Below, in pieces: positions 36,210 through 42,863 of a stretch of 64,000 nt of DNA (positions within the stretch are counted from its first letter, which is position 1; the number at the start of each line of letters is the position of its first letter). This DNA is from a virus. The notes below the pieces were generated by a model. It was not told where the DNA came from, ran no database searches, and saw nothing but the letters and a program-made list of their open reading frames with translations. The translations under genes were made by a program, and so were the position numbers. The DNA is taken from IMG/VR virus record IMGVR_UViG_3300042561_000692, positions 1 through 64,000 of that record; one strand, given 5' to 3'.

Positions 36210-36661
36210 AGTTTAACTTCCAATTTGGAAAGAAACAAAAAACAATATGGGACTATGCTTTTTGGAGCATAGTCCTTTTTTCTTTAGTCGCACTTTTATC
36301 ATCAGTATTCAAAGTCAATGAAAAAACTATATGGATGTGGATAGACCAAATACAACGAGAATTAATTAGAAGAAATATATTACCTCAAGATAATCCAATA
36401 CAAGATGAAATCCTTAACAATCCAGAACTTCTGAAAGAAAGAATCAAAGGTGATGTAGATGCTGCTCTAAGGGACTATGAGAGATGGGAGTCCTCCATCC
36501 CTCCCAGAATGACTAACAAGACCATTCTGGATGGTCTGAGGTCCCCAAGATTCTCTGACACTCAGAGGTTGGTCGTGAAGGATTCTATTTACTATGAGTG
36601 CCCTGAAGGAGTTATGGGTATCAGAGGAGCATGGGTTGACAAAGACCCTCAATGTGATTAA
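36206..36661 (+). CDS. Membrane protein with one N-terminal TM segment
   Basis: The 151-residue protein has a basic start (KFNFQFGKKQK), a membrane segment near residues 17-37 (YAFWSIVLFSLVALLSSVF), then a charged soluble domain with conserved-looking Cys near the end (YYECPEGVMG). It overlaps the preceding gene by ATGA. Its stop codon abuts copy 2 of the 26-bp inverted repeat. Function is unknown. Confidence 0.68.
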   Translation: MKFNFQFGKKQKTIWDYAFWSIVLFSLVALLSSVFKVNEKTIWMWIDQIQRELIRRNILPQDNPIQDEILNNPELLKERIKGDVDAALRDYERWESSIPPRMTNKTILDGLRSPRFSDTQRLVVKDSIYYECPEGVMGIRGAWVDKDPQCD

Positions 36662-36687
36662 AATCACTCTGTTAGGTTTGAAGGATA
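36662..36687 (+). repeat. 26-bp inverted repeat, copy 2
   Basis: Exact reverse complement of 8747-8772. It begins on the base after a stop codon. Its first six bases also close a small hairpin (GTGATT AA AATCAC, 36654-36667). Its last three bases overlap an ATAAATA motif. Confidence 0.95.
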
Positions 36688-36691
36688 AATA
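36685..36691 (+). promoter_or_regulatory. Late-like motif ATAAATA
   Basis: ATAAATA, preceded by G instead of T, lies 23 bases before the ATG at 36714. A transcript from here would exclude most of the 26-bp repeat. Confidence 0.5.
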
Positions 36692-36713
36692 ATAGCTTAT
36701 AGGATTTACTTAT

Positions 36714-37172
36714 ATGAGCTATGATAATCCTTGGAAATATCAAGGAAAGGTCTTTGAATCAGAAGATATTCAAGACAACTTTGGATTTGTTTATCTTATC
36801 ACAAATAAAATAAATTCAAAACAATATATTGGCAGAAAGTATCTGTGGCAATTTAGAACGCCAAAAGGTAAGAAGAGAAAAGTAAAATCAGAATCTGATT
36901 GGAAGAATTATTATGGGTCTTGTCCAGAGCTTAAAGAAGATATTGTTAAGTATGGCAGAGAAAACTTTGTTAGAGTTATCTTGTCGTTACATAAAACACC
37001 AGGCAAAACTAATTATGAGGAGACGAGACAACTCTTTGTCAACAATGTCCTCACTGAATCCCTTGACAACGGAGACCCAGCATTCTACAATAGTAACATC
37101 CTGTCAAGATACTTCAGAAAAGATTATTATGAATTCGATGCAAATGCAGAAGATGTGTCAGAAACAAGTTGA
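36714..37172 (+). CDS. GIY-YIG-like endonuclease domain protein
   Basis: The 152-residue protein has GFVYLITNKINSKQYIGRK near residues 24-42, which fits the core of the GIY-YIG nuclease fold (a Y-L strand, turn, then YIGRK with the catalytic Arg). GIY-YIG domains occur in homing endonucleases and in repair or host-DNA-degrading enzymes. No DNA-binding repeats are seen, so homing is not certain. It is a free-standing gene, not in an intron. Confidence 0.75.
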   Translation: MSYDNPWKYQGKVFESEDIQDNFGFVYLITNKINSKQYIGRKYLWQFRTPKGKKRKVKSESDWKNYYGSCPELKEDIVKYGRENFVRVILSLHKTPGKTNYEETRQLFVNNVLTESLDNGDPAFYNSNILSRYFRKDYYEFDANAEDVSETS

Positions 37173-37314
37173 TGCAGTAGTTGATAGAATGCATGAATTG
37201 TGTGCAAAAGGTCAGTATGAAGATGCTAATGCACTATATTCTGAAATTAGTGACTGGATTGGTAATGTAAAAGGTCATGAAGTAATGTCGCTTGACTATC
37301 TTAACGAAATGTGA
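37138..37314 (+). CDS. Small helical protein overlapping the GIY-YIG gene
   Basis: A 58-residue frame in a different phase from the preceding gene overlaps its last 35 bases. It continues with a helical, charged sequence (QVDAVVDRMHELCAKGQYEDANALYSEI is the visible core, read here as one TPR-like helix pair). Several ATGs (37129, 37138, 37144, 37153) could start it and none has a clear ribosome site. A real gene is likely because the frame is well composed beyond the overlap. Confidence 0.55.
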   Translation: MQMQKMCQKQVDAVVDRMHELCAKGQYEDANALYSEISDWIGNVKGHEVMSLDYLNEM

Positions 37315-37318
37315 GATA

Positions 37319-37325
37319 ATAAATA
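37319..37325 (+). promoter_or_regulatory. Late-like motif ATAAATA
   Basis: ATAAATA lies four bases after a stop codon and about 94 bases before the lysozyme-like gene. It would produce a structured leader (37370-37430). Confidence 0.45.
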
Positions 37326-37370
37326 ATCATTCATTATGATTCTTATTATGAGACTGTGATAATGATTTTA

Positions 37371-37432
37371 GAGCCCAGGAGATTCCCCCTTGAAAGAGGG
37401 GAAGTGCGGTTTCTCTATTGGGATGTAGAGTT
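37371..37432 (+). other. Structured RNA leader
   Basis: Nested pairing is possible: CCCA with TGGG outside, AGA with TCT, and TTCCCC with GGGGAA inside around a CTTGAAAGA loop (37383-37403). No T-run follows, so it is not a terminator. It covers the start region of the next gene. Confidence 0.4.
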
Positions 37433-38083
37433 CAATTAAAACTAGTGCAAAATTTCTTTACAGTAGCCGTTCCTCTTATGGCAATGGTTACAACCACGGC
37501 AACACTGCCTTCAGTGTTTCCTCCTCCACCTGTGAGTGGTCTTCCACAATATTCAATTATTCAAGAGGAGCCTACATCAAAGACAGCAATTCGAAAGGTT
37601 GCTCCAGAAAAACCAAAAGAGAAAAGGTTAATTTGTAAAGGGTGTAATGAAAATGAAAATGTAGCTCTGGAATATTTCCAGAACATTGGAATTAAAGACA
37701 AAAACGCCCTTGCTACTATCATGGGTAACATTCGTCAGGAATCAACTTTTGTTCCTAACATTTGTGAAGGTGGTAGCAAAACCAGTTGGAGTAACTGTGG
37801 ACGCGGTTACGGACTGATTCAATGGACATCTGCTAATAGATATTATGGGTTGGGTGACTTTGCTAAAAAGTATGGTGGTTCACCATCATCACTTCACACA
37901 CAACTTCGTTATTTGAGGAATGAGGTTCAGTGGCAGGAGATTGAGGAGAAGATGAAAACTCCTGGAAAATCAATCAATCGTTACATGGACTATGCTTATA
38001 GTTGGATTGGATGGGGGCATCATGGTGCTCGTACATCTTATGCCCATGACTATGCTTCTCGTCTAATTCTGGCAGAAGTTTAA
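37418..38083 (+). CDS. Phage tail-lysozyme-domain protein with signal/TM segment
   Basis: A protein of up to 221 residues. The C-terminal half from about residue 80 fits the phage tail lysozyme family: ALEYFQNIGI, IMGNIRQESTF with a likely catalytic Glu, and RGYGLIQWTS. It should cut peptidoglycan. The N-terminus (LKLVQNFFTVAVPLMAMV) is a signal or membrane anchor. No ATG is near; TTG 37418 keeps a positive n-region, GTG 37445 is an alternative. A role in lysis or entry is likely. Confidence 0.72.
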   Translation: MGCRVQLKLVQNFFTVAVPLMAMVTTTATLPSVFPPPPVSGLPQYSIIQEEPTSKTAIRKVAPEKPKEKRLICKGCNENENVALEYFQNIGIKDKNALATIMGNIRQESTFVPNICEGGSKTSWSNCGRGYGLIQWTSANRYYGLGDFAKKYGGSPSSLHTQLRYLRNEVQWQEIEEKMKTPGKSINRYMDYAYSWIGWGHHGARTSYAHDYASRLILAEV

Positions 38084-38089
38084 TCATAC

Positions 38090-38125
38090 TTGACAACTGA
38101 ATATTAGGGAGGTTATAATCCTCCC
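38090..38125 (+). promoter_or_regulatory. Consensus sigma70 promoter of tRNA-Gly with palindrome over the -10
   Basis: TTGACA (38090-38095), 18 bases, TATAAT (38114-38119). GGGAGG (38107-38112) and CCTCCC (38120-38125) form an inverted repeat exactly framing the -10 box. The tRNA begins 12 bases after the box. Confidence 0.88.
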
Positions 38126-38131
38126 ATACAT

Positions 38132-38202
38132 GCGGGTATAGTTTAGGGGTAAAATGCCATCCTTCCAAGTTGGAGTCACCAGTTCGAATCTGGTTACCCG
38201 CT
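38132..38202 (+). tRNA. tRNA-Gly(UCC)
   Basis: Acceptor GCGGGTA pairs with TACCCGC over seven bases. D-arm, a CTTCCAA anticodon loop with UCC, and a T-arm ACCAG TTCGAAT CTGGT are in place. The anticodon stem has one T-T mismatch. CCA is not encoded. It reads GGA. Confidence 0.95.
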
Positions 38203-38229
38203 TCCCTATATAAAAAAATATGAAGAACA

Positions 38230-38484
38230 ATGTTAAAAATCAGATGCAAAAATTGCAATATAGAATTAGAATCTCACCCAACCAAAACTAAGTGTTGTGG
38301 GTGTGAGAATATGACCACAGTAAGAGGAGAAAACATTAGTGGTATTAATTTAAACCTTGTAGAAATCATATATTCAGAGTATAATAAGAAGAGCACTAAT
38401 GCAGTGCTATCAAATCAAGACCTGGCATTTCAGGAAGAACGTAAAAATCGTAAAGTTAGAAAAATGGAGTTTGAAATTAGATGA
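38230..38484 (+). CDS. Small zinc-ribbon-like protein
   Basis: The 84-residue protein has CKNC near residues 6-9 and CCGC near 22-25, a four-cysteine zinc-knuckle layout, then a helical Lys/Glu-rich tail. It is the first of five micro-genes between two tRNAs, coupled by an ATGA overlap to the next. Nucleic-acid binding is plausible. Confidence 0.65.
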   Translation: MLKIRCKNCNIELESHPTKTKCCGCENMTTVRGENISGINLNLVEIIYSEYNKKSTNAVLSNQDLAFQEERKNRKVRKMEFEIR

Positions 38485-38636
38485 GTTGGGAACCACCAAA
38501 GTTGTCAAAACCTGACATTGAGTTTATTACTTTGGCATTAGATGAATACATATATTATTCCAAACAAGATGGAATAGATGTAAAAGAAGCAGAGCAAATA
38601 TGGTTAAGATTAAATGACCACCTGCAAAAATTCTAA
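38481..38636 (+). CDS. 51-aa helical protein
   Basis: Starts at an ATGA overlap with the zinc-ribbon gene and runs 51 codons to a TAA that abuts the next ATG. It is acidic and helical (FITLALDEYIYYSKQDGI). Tight coupling on both sides supports it. No family recognised. Confidence 0.62.
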   Translation: MSWEPPKLSKPDIEFITLALDEYIYYSKQDGIDVKEAEQIWLRLNDHLQKF

Positions 38637-38792
38637 ATGGACGATCACACCTATAATAATTGGGTGAAAATAAAAACAACATTTGAAGAATCTGGCAATA
38701 CAAATAATATGTTTTATAGGAGGGCTTGTGAGATAATAAAAACTAAACACGACCCCCTTAAAAAGTTTCTTGAAGGGAGCAATGAAACCTGA
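38637..38792 (+). CDS. 51-aa basic protein
   Basis: Starts on the base after the previous stop and encodes 51 residues ending KKFLEGSNET. It overlaps the next gene by 11 bases and contains that gene's ribosome site (AAGGGAG). No family recognised. Confidence 0.6.
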   Translation: MDDHTYNNWVKIKTTFEESGNTNNMFYRRACEIIKTKHDPLKKFLEGSNET

Positions 38793-38928
38793 AGAAGTTC
38801 AAAAGATGATTGATGCTGCTATTGACAAGCACAATAAAACTGCTACAATGATTAGTGCAAGCATTGGTTCAGTCTTGCTTTTCTTTTATGCTCATGGTGT
38901 AATCAGTATTATTGATAAAATGAAATGA
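38782..38928 (+). CDS. 48-aa membrane protein
   Basis: A 48-residue frame with GAAGGGAG upstream. Residues 1-20 are a charged helix and residues 22-42 a membrane segment (TMISASIGSVLLFFYAHGVI). It overlaps the antitoxin-like gene by four bases. Function unknown. Confidence 0.62.
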   Translation: MKPEEVQKMIDAAIDKHNKTATMISASIGSVLLFFYAHGVISIIDKMK

Positions 38929-39095
38929 ATACTTATACAGTGGAAGAATTTCAAAACAACTTTGACAATCTTATTGGCAGAGTTGAAAATGGCGAACACA
39001 TTACAATTATTAATGAAGAAGGACAAACAGTAGTCATGATTCCTGCAGATGATGAATTAGTGAAAATACACACACAGCACAATGATGCTCCATAA
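38925..39095 (+). CDS. Phd/YefM-like antitoxin, no toxin seen
   Basis: The 56-residue protein has the Phd/YefM N-terminal pattern: MNTYTVEEFQNNFDNLIGRV, then ENGEHITIINEEGQTVVMIP. In that family this fold binds DNA and the missing C-terminal tail would bind a toxin. Here the protein ends soon after the DNA-binding part, and the next gene is a tRNA, so no toxin partner is encoded in cis. It may block a host toxin or act as a small repressor. Confidence 0.75.
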   Translation: MNTYTVEEFQNNFDNLIGRVENGEHITIINEEGQTVVMIPADDELVKIHTQHNDAP

Positions 39096-39102
39096 GTTTT
39101 GT

Positions 39103-39173
39103 GGGGGTATAGCTTAATGGTAGAGCGGCCTGCTTATAACGGGTTGGTCTGGGTTCAATTCCCAGTATCCCTA
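39103..39173 (+). tRNA. tRNA-Ile(UAU)
   Basis: Acceptor GGGGGTA pairs with TATCCCT (two G-T pairs). D-arm GCT/AGC, anticodon arm GCCTG CTTATAA CGGGT with anticodon UAU, and T-arm CTGGG TTCAATT CCCAG are complete, with A73 and no encoded CCA. UAU reads AUA directly, whereas bacteria usually use a lysidine-modified CAU tRNA for that codon. Confidence 0.85.
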
Positions 39174-39275
39174 TTGTCCCGGTTATGACAAAAAACTGAG
39201 CCCTGGTCGGGAAAGAACCCCCTTCAGTCATGGAGAGACTTTAAAAATCCTGGTGGAGTCATATGACCCTCATTA

Positions 39276-39304
39276 GGTTTCCAATTTCCTCAAAGAATTG
39301 GTGG
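39276..39304 (+). repeat. Hairpin repeat, copy 1
   Basis: GGTTTCCAATTTCC, then AAAGAATTGGTGG. CCAATT and AATTGG can pair. Copy 2 lies 53 bases downstream. The stretch 39174-39381 holds no gene that I can support. Confidence 0.75.
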
Positions 39305-39328
39305 TGCGGATGGAGGATACTCCCGCCT

Positions 39329-39359
39329 GGTTTCCAATTTCCAGTTAAAGAATTGGTGG
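39329..39359 (+). repeat. Hairpin repeat, copy 2
   Basis: Same two blocks as copy 1, with two extra bases between them. The CCAATT/AATTGG arms are kept. Purpose unknown. Confidence 0.75.
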
Positions 39360-39381
39360 CGAGCCTGCAAAAACGGAATTT

Positions 39382-39410
39382 AGAGGGGTTGCATAAACTC
39401 CTCTTTTTTT
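39382..39410 (+). terminator. Intrinsic terminator before the glycan island
   Basis: AGAGGGGTT pairs with AACTCCTCT (one G-T) around GCATA, followed by seven T. It ends the tRNA/micro-gene unit. Confidence 0.9.
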
Positions 39411-39417
39411 GTATAAT
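39389..39417 (+). promoter_or_regulatory. Sigma70 promoter of the glycan island, overlapping the terminator
   Basis: TTGCAT (39389-39394) spans the loop of the terminator hairpin. After 17 bases TATAAT follows (39412-39417). The gmd ATG is 22 bases further on. The same design is seen at 53762. Confidence 0.72.
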
Positions 39418-39438
39418 AATATAAAAAGTATTTTGTAT

Positions 39439-40440
39439 ATGAAAGTTGCTTTAATCACTGGTATTACAGGACAAGATGGATCTTATCTTGCTGAACTTCT
39501 TTTGGAAAAAGGATATGAAGTTCATGGAATTATTCGTAGAAGTTCTCTTATCAATACTGATAGAATTGATCACATTTATTCCCAATTGAAACTTCATTAT
39601 GGTGATTTGTCTGATGCTACTAATTTAATTAGAATTATCCAAGAAGTTCAACCTAATGAAATCTATAATCTTGGTGCTCAAAGTCATGTAAAAGTTTCTT
39701 TTGAAATGCCAGAGTTTACTGGACAAGTTGATGGACTTGGGACTCTTCGTATTCTTGAAGCAGTTAGATTGCTTAGATTGGAAAATAAAACTAGAATCTA
39801 TCAGGCATCTACATCTGAACTATATGGATTAGTTCAAGAGATTCCTCAAAGAGAAACCACTCCATTTTATCCTCGTTCACCTTATGGTGTTGCTAAAATT
39901 TATGGATATTGGATTGTAAAAAACTATAGAGAATCTTATGGGATGCACGCAAGTTCAGGCATTTTGTTTAATCATGAATCTCCAAGACGTGGTGAAACAT
40001 TTGTGACTAGAAAAATTACTCTTGGTCTTTCTAATATTCAAAAAGGAAATCAAGATTGTCTTTATCTTGGCAATCTAAATGCTAAAAGGGATTGGGGACA
40101 TGCTAAAGACTTTGTAGAAGCAATGTGGTTGATGCTCCAGCAGGATACTCCTGATGACTATGTGATTGCTACTGGTAAACAATATTCAGTCAAACAGTTT
40201 GTAGAAGAATCTGCACCATACTTTGGAATGGATATTGTGTGGAGTGGTGAAGGTCTTGATGAAGTTGGTATTGATAATAATAGTCAAAGGATAGTCATTA
40301 GAGTTGATCCTAAATATTTTAGACCTGCTGAAGTTGAAACTTTGTTAGGTGATGCCTCTAAGGCAAAGGAACAATTAGGTTGGGAACCTAAAACTTCATT
40401 TACAGAATTGGTTGAGGATATGTGTAAAAATGGACTTTGA
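39439..40440 (+). CDS. gmd: GDP-mannose 4,6-dehydratase
   Basis: The 333-residue short-chain dehydrogenase turns GDP-mannose into GDP-4-keto-6-deoxymannose, the branch point to GDP-fucose, GDP-colitose and others. The NADP motif GITGQDG is at 8-14, the Tyr-Lys pair is in [11 protein letters not shown] near 145-155, and the family-specific [15 protein letters not shown] follows near 175-189. I chose ATG 39439; the frame is open upstream. It heads the island and overlaps fcl by 11 bases. Confidence 0.96.
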   Translation: MKVALITGITGQDGSYLAELLLEKGYEVHGIIRRSSLINTDRIDHIYSQLKLHYGDLSDATNLIRIIQEVQPNEIYNLGAQSHVKVSFEMPEFTGQVDGLGTLRILEAVRLLRLENKTRIYQASTSELYGLVQEIPQRETTPFYPRSPYGVAKIYGYWIVKNYRESYGMHASSGILFNHESPRRGETFVTRKITLGLSNIQKGNQDCLYLGNLNAKRDWGHAKDFVEAMWLMLQQDTPDDYVIATGKQYSVKQFVEESAPYFGMDIVWSGEGLDEVGIDNNSQRIVIRVDPKYFRPAEVETLLGDASKAKEQLGWEPKTSFTELVEDMCKNGL

Positions 40441-41374
40441 TAGTAAAATTTTTGTAGCAGGACATAGAGGGCTTGTTGGTTCTGCGTTAGTTAGAAAACT
40501 TAGAGCACAAGGATATGAAAATATTCTTGCAGTTGGGAAAGATGTTGTAGATCTTACTGATGCTGAAGAAGTTAATTGTTTTTTTAAAGTAAAAAAACCA
40601 GAATATGTTTTTCTTGCTGCAGCAAAAGTAGGTGGGATTGGATATAATAAAGAATATCCTGCAGACTTCATTAGGGAGAATCTTCAAATTCAAACTAATG
40701 TAATTGATGCTGCTCATAGATATGGATGCAAAAAACTTTTGTTTCTTGGATCTGCTTGCATTTATCCTAAACATGCGCCAGTTCCTATTAAAGAAGAATA
40801 TTTGATGACTGGTCCTCTTGAAGAAACTAACATTTCATATTCCTTAGCAAAGATTGCTGGGTATATGATGTGTAAAAAATATACAGAACAATATGGAATG
40901 GATACTGTTTCTGTAATGCCTAATAATCTTTATGGGATTAACGATAATTTTAATATTTCTCAGTGCCATGTAATTCCAAGTTTTATCAATAAGTTTATTA
41001 CTGCAAAAGAAAAGAAACTATCATCAGTTACCTGTTTTGGTGATGGTAGTCCAACCAGAGAATTTTTATTTTCTGATGATCTTGCTGATGGACTGGTCTT
41101 TTTAATGAACAATTATAATGACCCAGAAATCATTAACATTGGTCCTGATAGAGAAGTGAGTATTAAAGAACTCTCTGAACTTGTTGCTAAATTAGTTGGA
41201 TATGAAGGGGAAATTATTTGGGATACCACAAAACCAAATGGAACTCCTAGACGTGCACTTGATAATTCTAAAATGAATTCTATTGGGTGGAAATCATCCA
41301 CATCTCTTGAAGATGGATTGAAGACTACTATTGATTGGTTTTTTGAGAATAGGAGTAAGTATGCAAGGGTATAG
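40430..41374 (+). CDS. fcl: GDP-L-fucose synthase / ColC-like epimerase-reductase
   Basis: A 314-residue epimerase-reductase with GHRGLVGSA near residues 11-19, GSACIYP near 103-109 with the acid-base Cys, and [10 protein letters not shown] with the Tyr-Lys pair. It resembles Fcl (WcaG), which makes GDP-L-fucose. ColC, which makes GDP-L-colitose, belongs to the same family and cannot be told apart by eye. The start ATG 40430 overlaps gmd. The next gene is ColD-like, so the colitose reading is real. Confidence 0.92.
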   Translation: MDFDSKIFVAGHRGLVGSALVRKLRAQGYENILAVGKDVVDLTDAEEVNCFFKVKKPEYVFLAAAKVGGIGYNKEYPADFIRENLQIQTNVIDAAHRYGCKKLLFLGSACIYPKHAPVPIKEEYLMTGPLEETNISYSLAKIAGYMMCKKYTEQYGMDTVSVMPNNLYGINDNFNISQCHVIPSFINKFITAKEKKLSSVTCFGDGSPTREFLFSDDLADGLVFLMNNYNDPEIINIGPDREVSIKELSELVAKLVGYEGEIIWDTTKPNGTPRRALDNSKMNSIGWKSSTSLEDGLKTTIDWFFENRSKYARV

Positions 41375-42521
41375 ATGGCCACTTATGAAAAACACTTTAT
41401 CCTTTATGGATAGAGTTAAACTTGCAAAATTTGTTCTCACTTCTGACAAATTTACTCAAGGAAAAAAAGTTCAAGAGTTTGAGGATGCTTGGTCCAATTG
41501 GATTGGTTCTAAACACTCTTTATTTGTAACTTCTGGTAGCACTGCAAACTTTCTTTTAGTTGCTGCTGTGATTGAAAAGTATGGATTGAAACCTGGAGAT
41601 AAAGTTATTTTACCTGCATGTACATGGGTTACAAATATCAATCCCATTTTTCAATTAGGACTTACTCCAATTTTTTGTGATATTAACCTTCAAAATTATA
41701 GTTTTGATATTGGTAATTTGGAAAGAATATCTGAACAACATCCAGATATTAAAATGGTATTTGTCACACACCTTTTGGGTATTCCTGCTGACAACACCAA
41801 GTATCAAGAGATTTTCCCAAATGCAATTATTTTAGATGATGTTTGCGAATCTCATGGATGTACTGATTGGGATGGCAATAAAGTTGGTTCTAAAAGTTTA
41901 GGAGCAACCTTTAGTTTTTACTTTGGACATCACATGTCTACTATTGAAGGTGGAATGATTTCCACTAATGATAGTGAACTTTATGATCTAATGAAACTGA
42001 AAAGATCTCATGGTTTAGCAAGAGTGTCTGACAACTTTGATTCTTATATCAACAAAAATCCTGAAATTGAAAAGTCATTTTTATTTGTAACTGATGGATA
42101 TAACTTTAGAAATACTGAACTTGCTGCAGTTCTTGGTCTATCCCAACTAAAACGACTTGATAAGTTTATTAAAATAAGAAGAGATAATTATTTTAAATTT
42201 CTTGGGGTAGTTTATGAAAATAAAAATTTTTATGCAATCCAACCAAGTTTAGGTAATAGTTGTTTTTGTTTACCATTTATTTGTAAAACAAAAGAAATTA
42301 AACAAAATTTAATTAAACTTTTTGATAAGTATTCTATTGAATATAGACCTATAGTTGGTGGTAATCTTTTAAGACAACCATACCTCAATTACAATGTAGA
42401 GTGCTCAGAAGATATTTTGAATGTTGATATTGTCCACGAAAATGGAATATACATAGGTAACAGTCAATTTGTTTCTAGCAAAGAGATTGAAATTATTAAA
42501 AAAATTATTGGAGAATTGTAA
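41361..42521 (+). CDS. ColD-like PLP-dependent sugar 3-dehydratase
   Basis: A 386-residue DegT/DnrJ-fold protein (start ATG 41361, AGGAG nine bases upstream). In sugar aminotransferases the PLP Lys sits in an F-x-x-x-K motif; here the site reads FSFYFGHHMSTIEGG with His at 190-191. That Lys-to-His change defines ColD, GDP-4-keto-6-deoxymannose 3-dehydratase. SGSTAN (58-63), DDVCESHG (159-166), IEYRPIVGGN and NGIYIGN also match ColD from memory. It takes the product of Gmd and would lead to colitose. It overlaps fcl by 14 bases. Confidence 0.85.
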   Translation: MQGYRWPLMKNTLSFMDRVKLAKFVLTSDKFTQGKKVQEFEDAWSNWIGSKHSLFVTSGSTANFLLVAAVIEKYGLKPGDKVILPACTWVTNINPIFQLGLTPIFCDINLQNYSFDIGNLERISEQHPDIKMVFVTHLLGIPADNTKYQEIFPNAIILDDVCESHGCTDWDGNKVGSKSLGATFSFYFGHHMSTIEGGMISTNDSELYDLMKLKRSHGLARVSDNFDSYINKNPEIEKSFLFVTDGYNFRNTELAAVLGLSQLKRLDKFIKIRRDNYFKFLGVVYENKNFYAIQPSLGNSCFCLPFICKTKEIKQNLIKLFDKYSIEYRPIVGGNLLRQPYLNYNVECSEDILNVDIVHENGIYIGNSQFVSSKEIEIIKKIIGEL

Positions 42522-42862
42522 TGAATTTTGGGGAATTAATTGAACAGTGTATTAAAGAAACTGTTGATAGGGTTCTTTTTTCTGGGAAAGAAATTTCAGA
42601 TATTGAATATGTAGAAACTGATAATCTTGGAGAAGTAGTTGAAAAACTTTCTATTCTTCACATTAGAACATGGATGCTTGAAGATGCCATTCAAGAAGCA
42701 AAGACTGACTCAGAAATTGCAGAATTAAAAAGAAAGATTGATATTTGCTTTAAAGTAAAAAGGCCACGTTTGGTTCAAGCAATTAATCTTCTTGTAGATA
42801 ATGCAATTGCTCAGAATAAGACTTTAAGAGAAGATTCTGTAAAATTATATAAGGGTGTCTAG
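42521..42862 (+). CDS. Small helical protein of glycan clusters (DUF4254-like)
   Basis: The 113-residue protein has a TWMLEDAI segment near residue 50 and IAELKRKID then KRPRLVQAINLLVD near 67-92. This pattern recalls DUF4254, small helical proteins found in polysaccharide clusters. The match is tentative. It starts in a TAATG overlap with the ColD-like gene and its end overlaps the next. Confidence 0.55.
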   Translation: MNFGELIEQCIKETVDRVLFSGKEISDIEYVETDNLGEVVEKLSILHIRTWMLEDAIQEAKTDSEIAELKRKIDICFKVKRPRLVQAINLLVDNAIAQNKTLREDSVKLYKGV

Positions 42863-42863
42863 T

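Noticed and set aside
8747-36687. The 26-bp inverted repeat as ends of a transposon or invertible segment
   Set aside because: The 28 kb between the copies hold core replication genes in normal cyanophage order, with no recombinase or target duplication seen.
36714-37172. A homing endonuclease in an intron or intein
   Set aside because: No gene is interrupted around it and none of the core genes (gp43, nrdA, psbA, gp41) shows an insertion in this window.
36913-37314. Frameshifted extension of the GIY-YIG gene
   Set aside because: The GIY-YIG protein ends normally. The upstream part of the second frame is not protein-like, so I kept only the part from 37138 as a separate small gene.
39276-39359. 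Two repeats with a spacer, CRISPR-like at first sight
   Set aside because: Only two imperfect units, each itself a hairpin, no further repeats and no cas genes.
41361-42521. Annotation as an ordinary sugar aminotransferase
   Set aside because: The lysine that binds PLP is replaced by histidine in an HH pair, which argues for a dehydratase of the ColD type.
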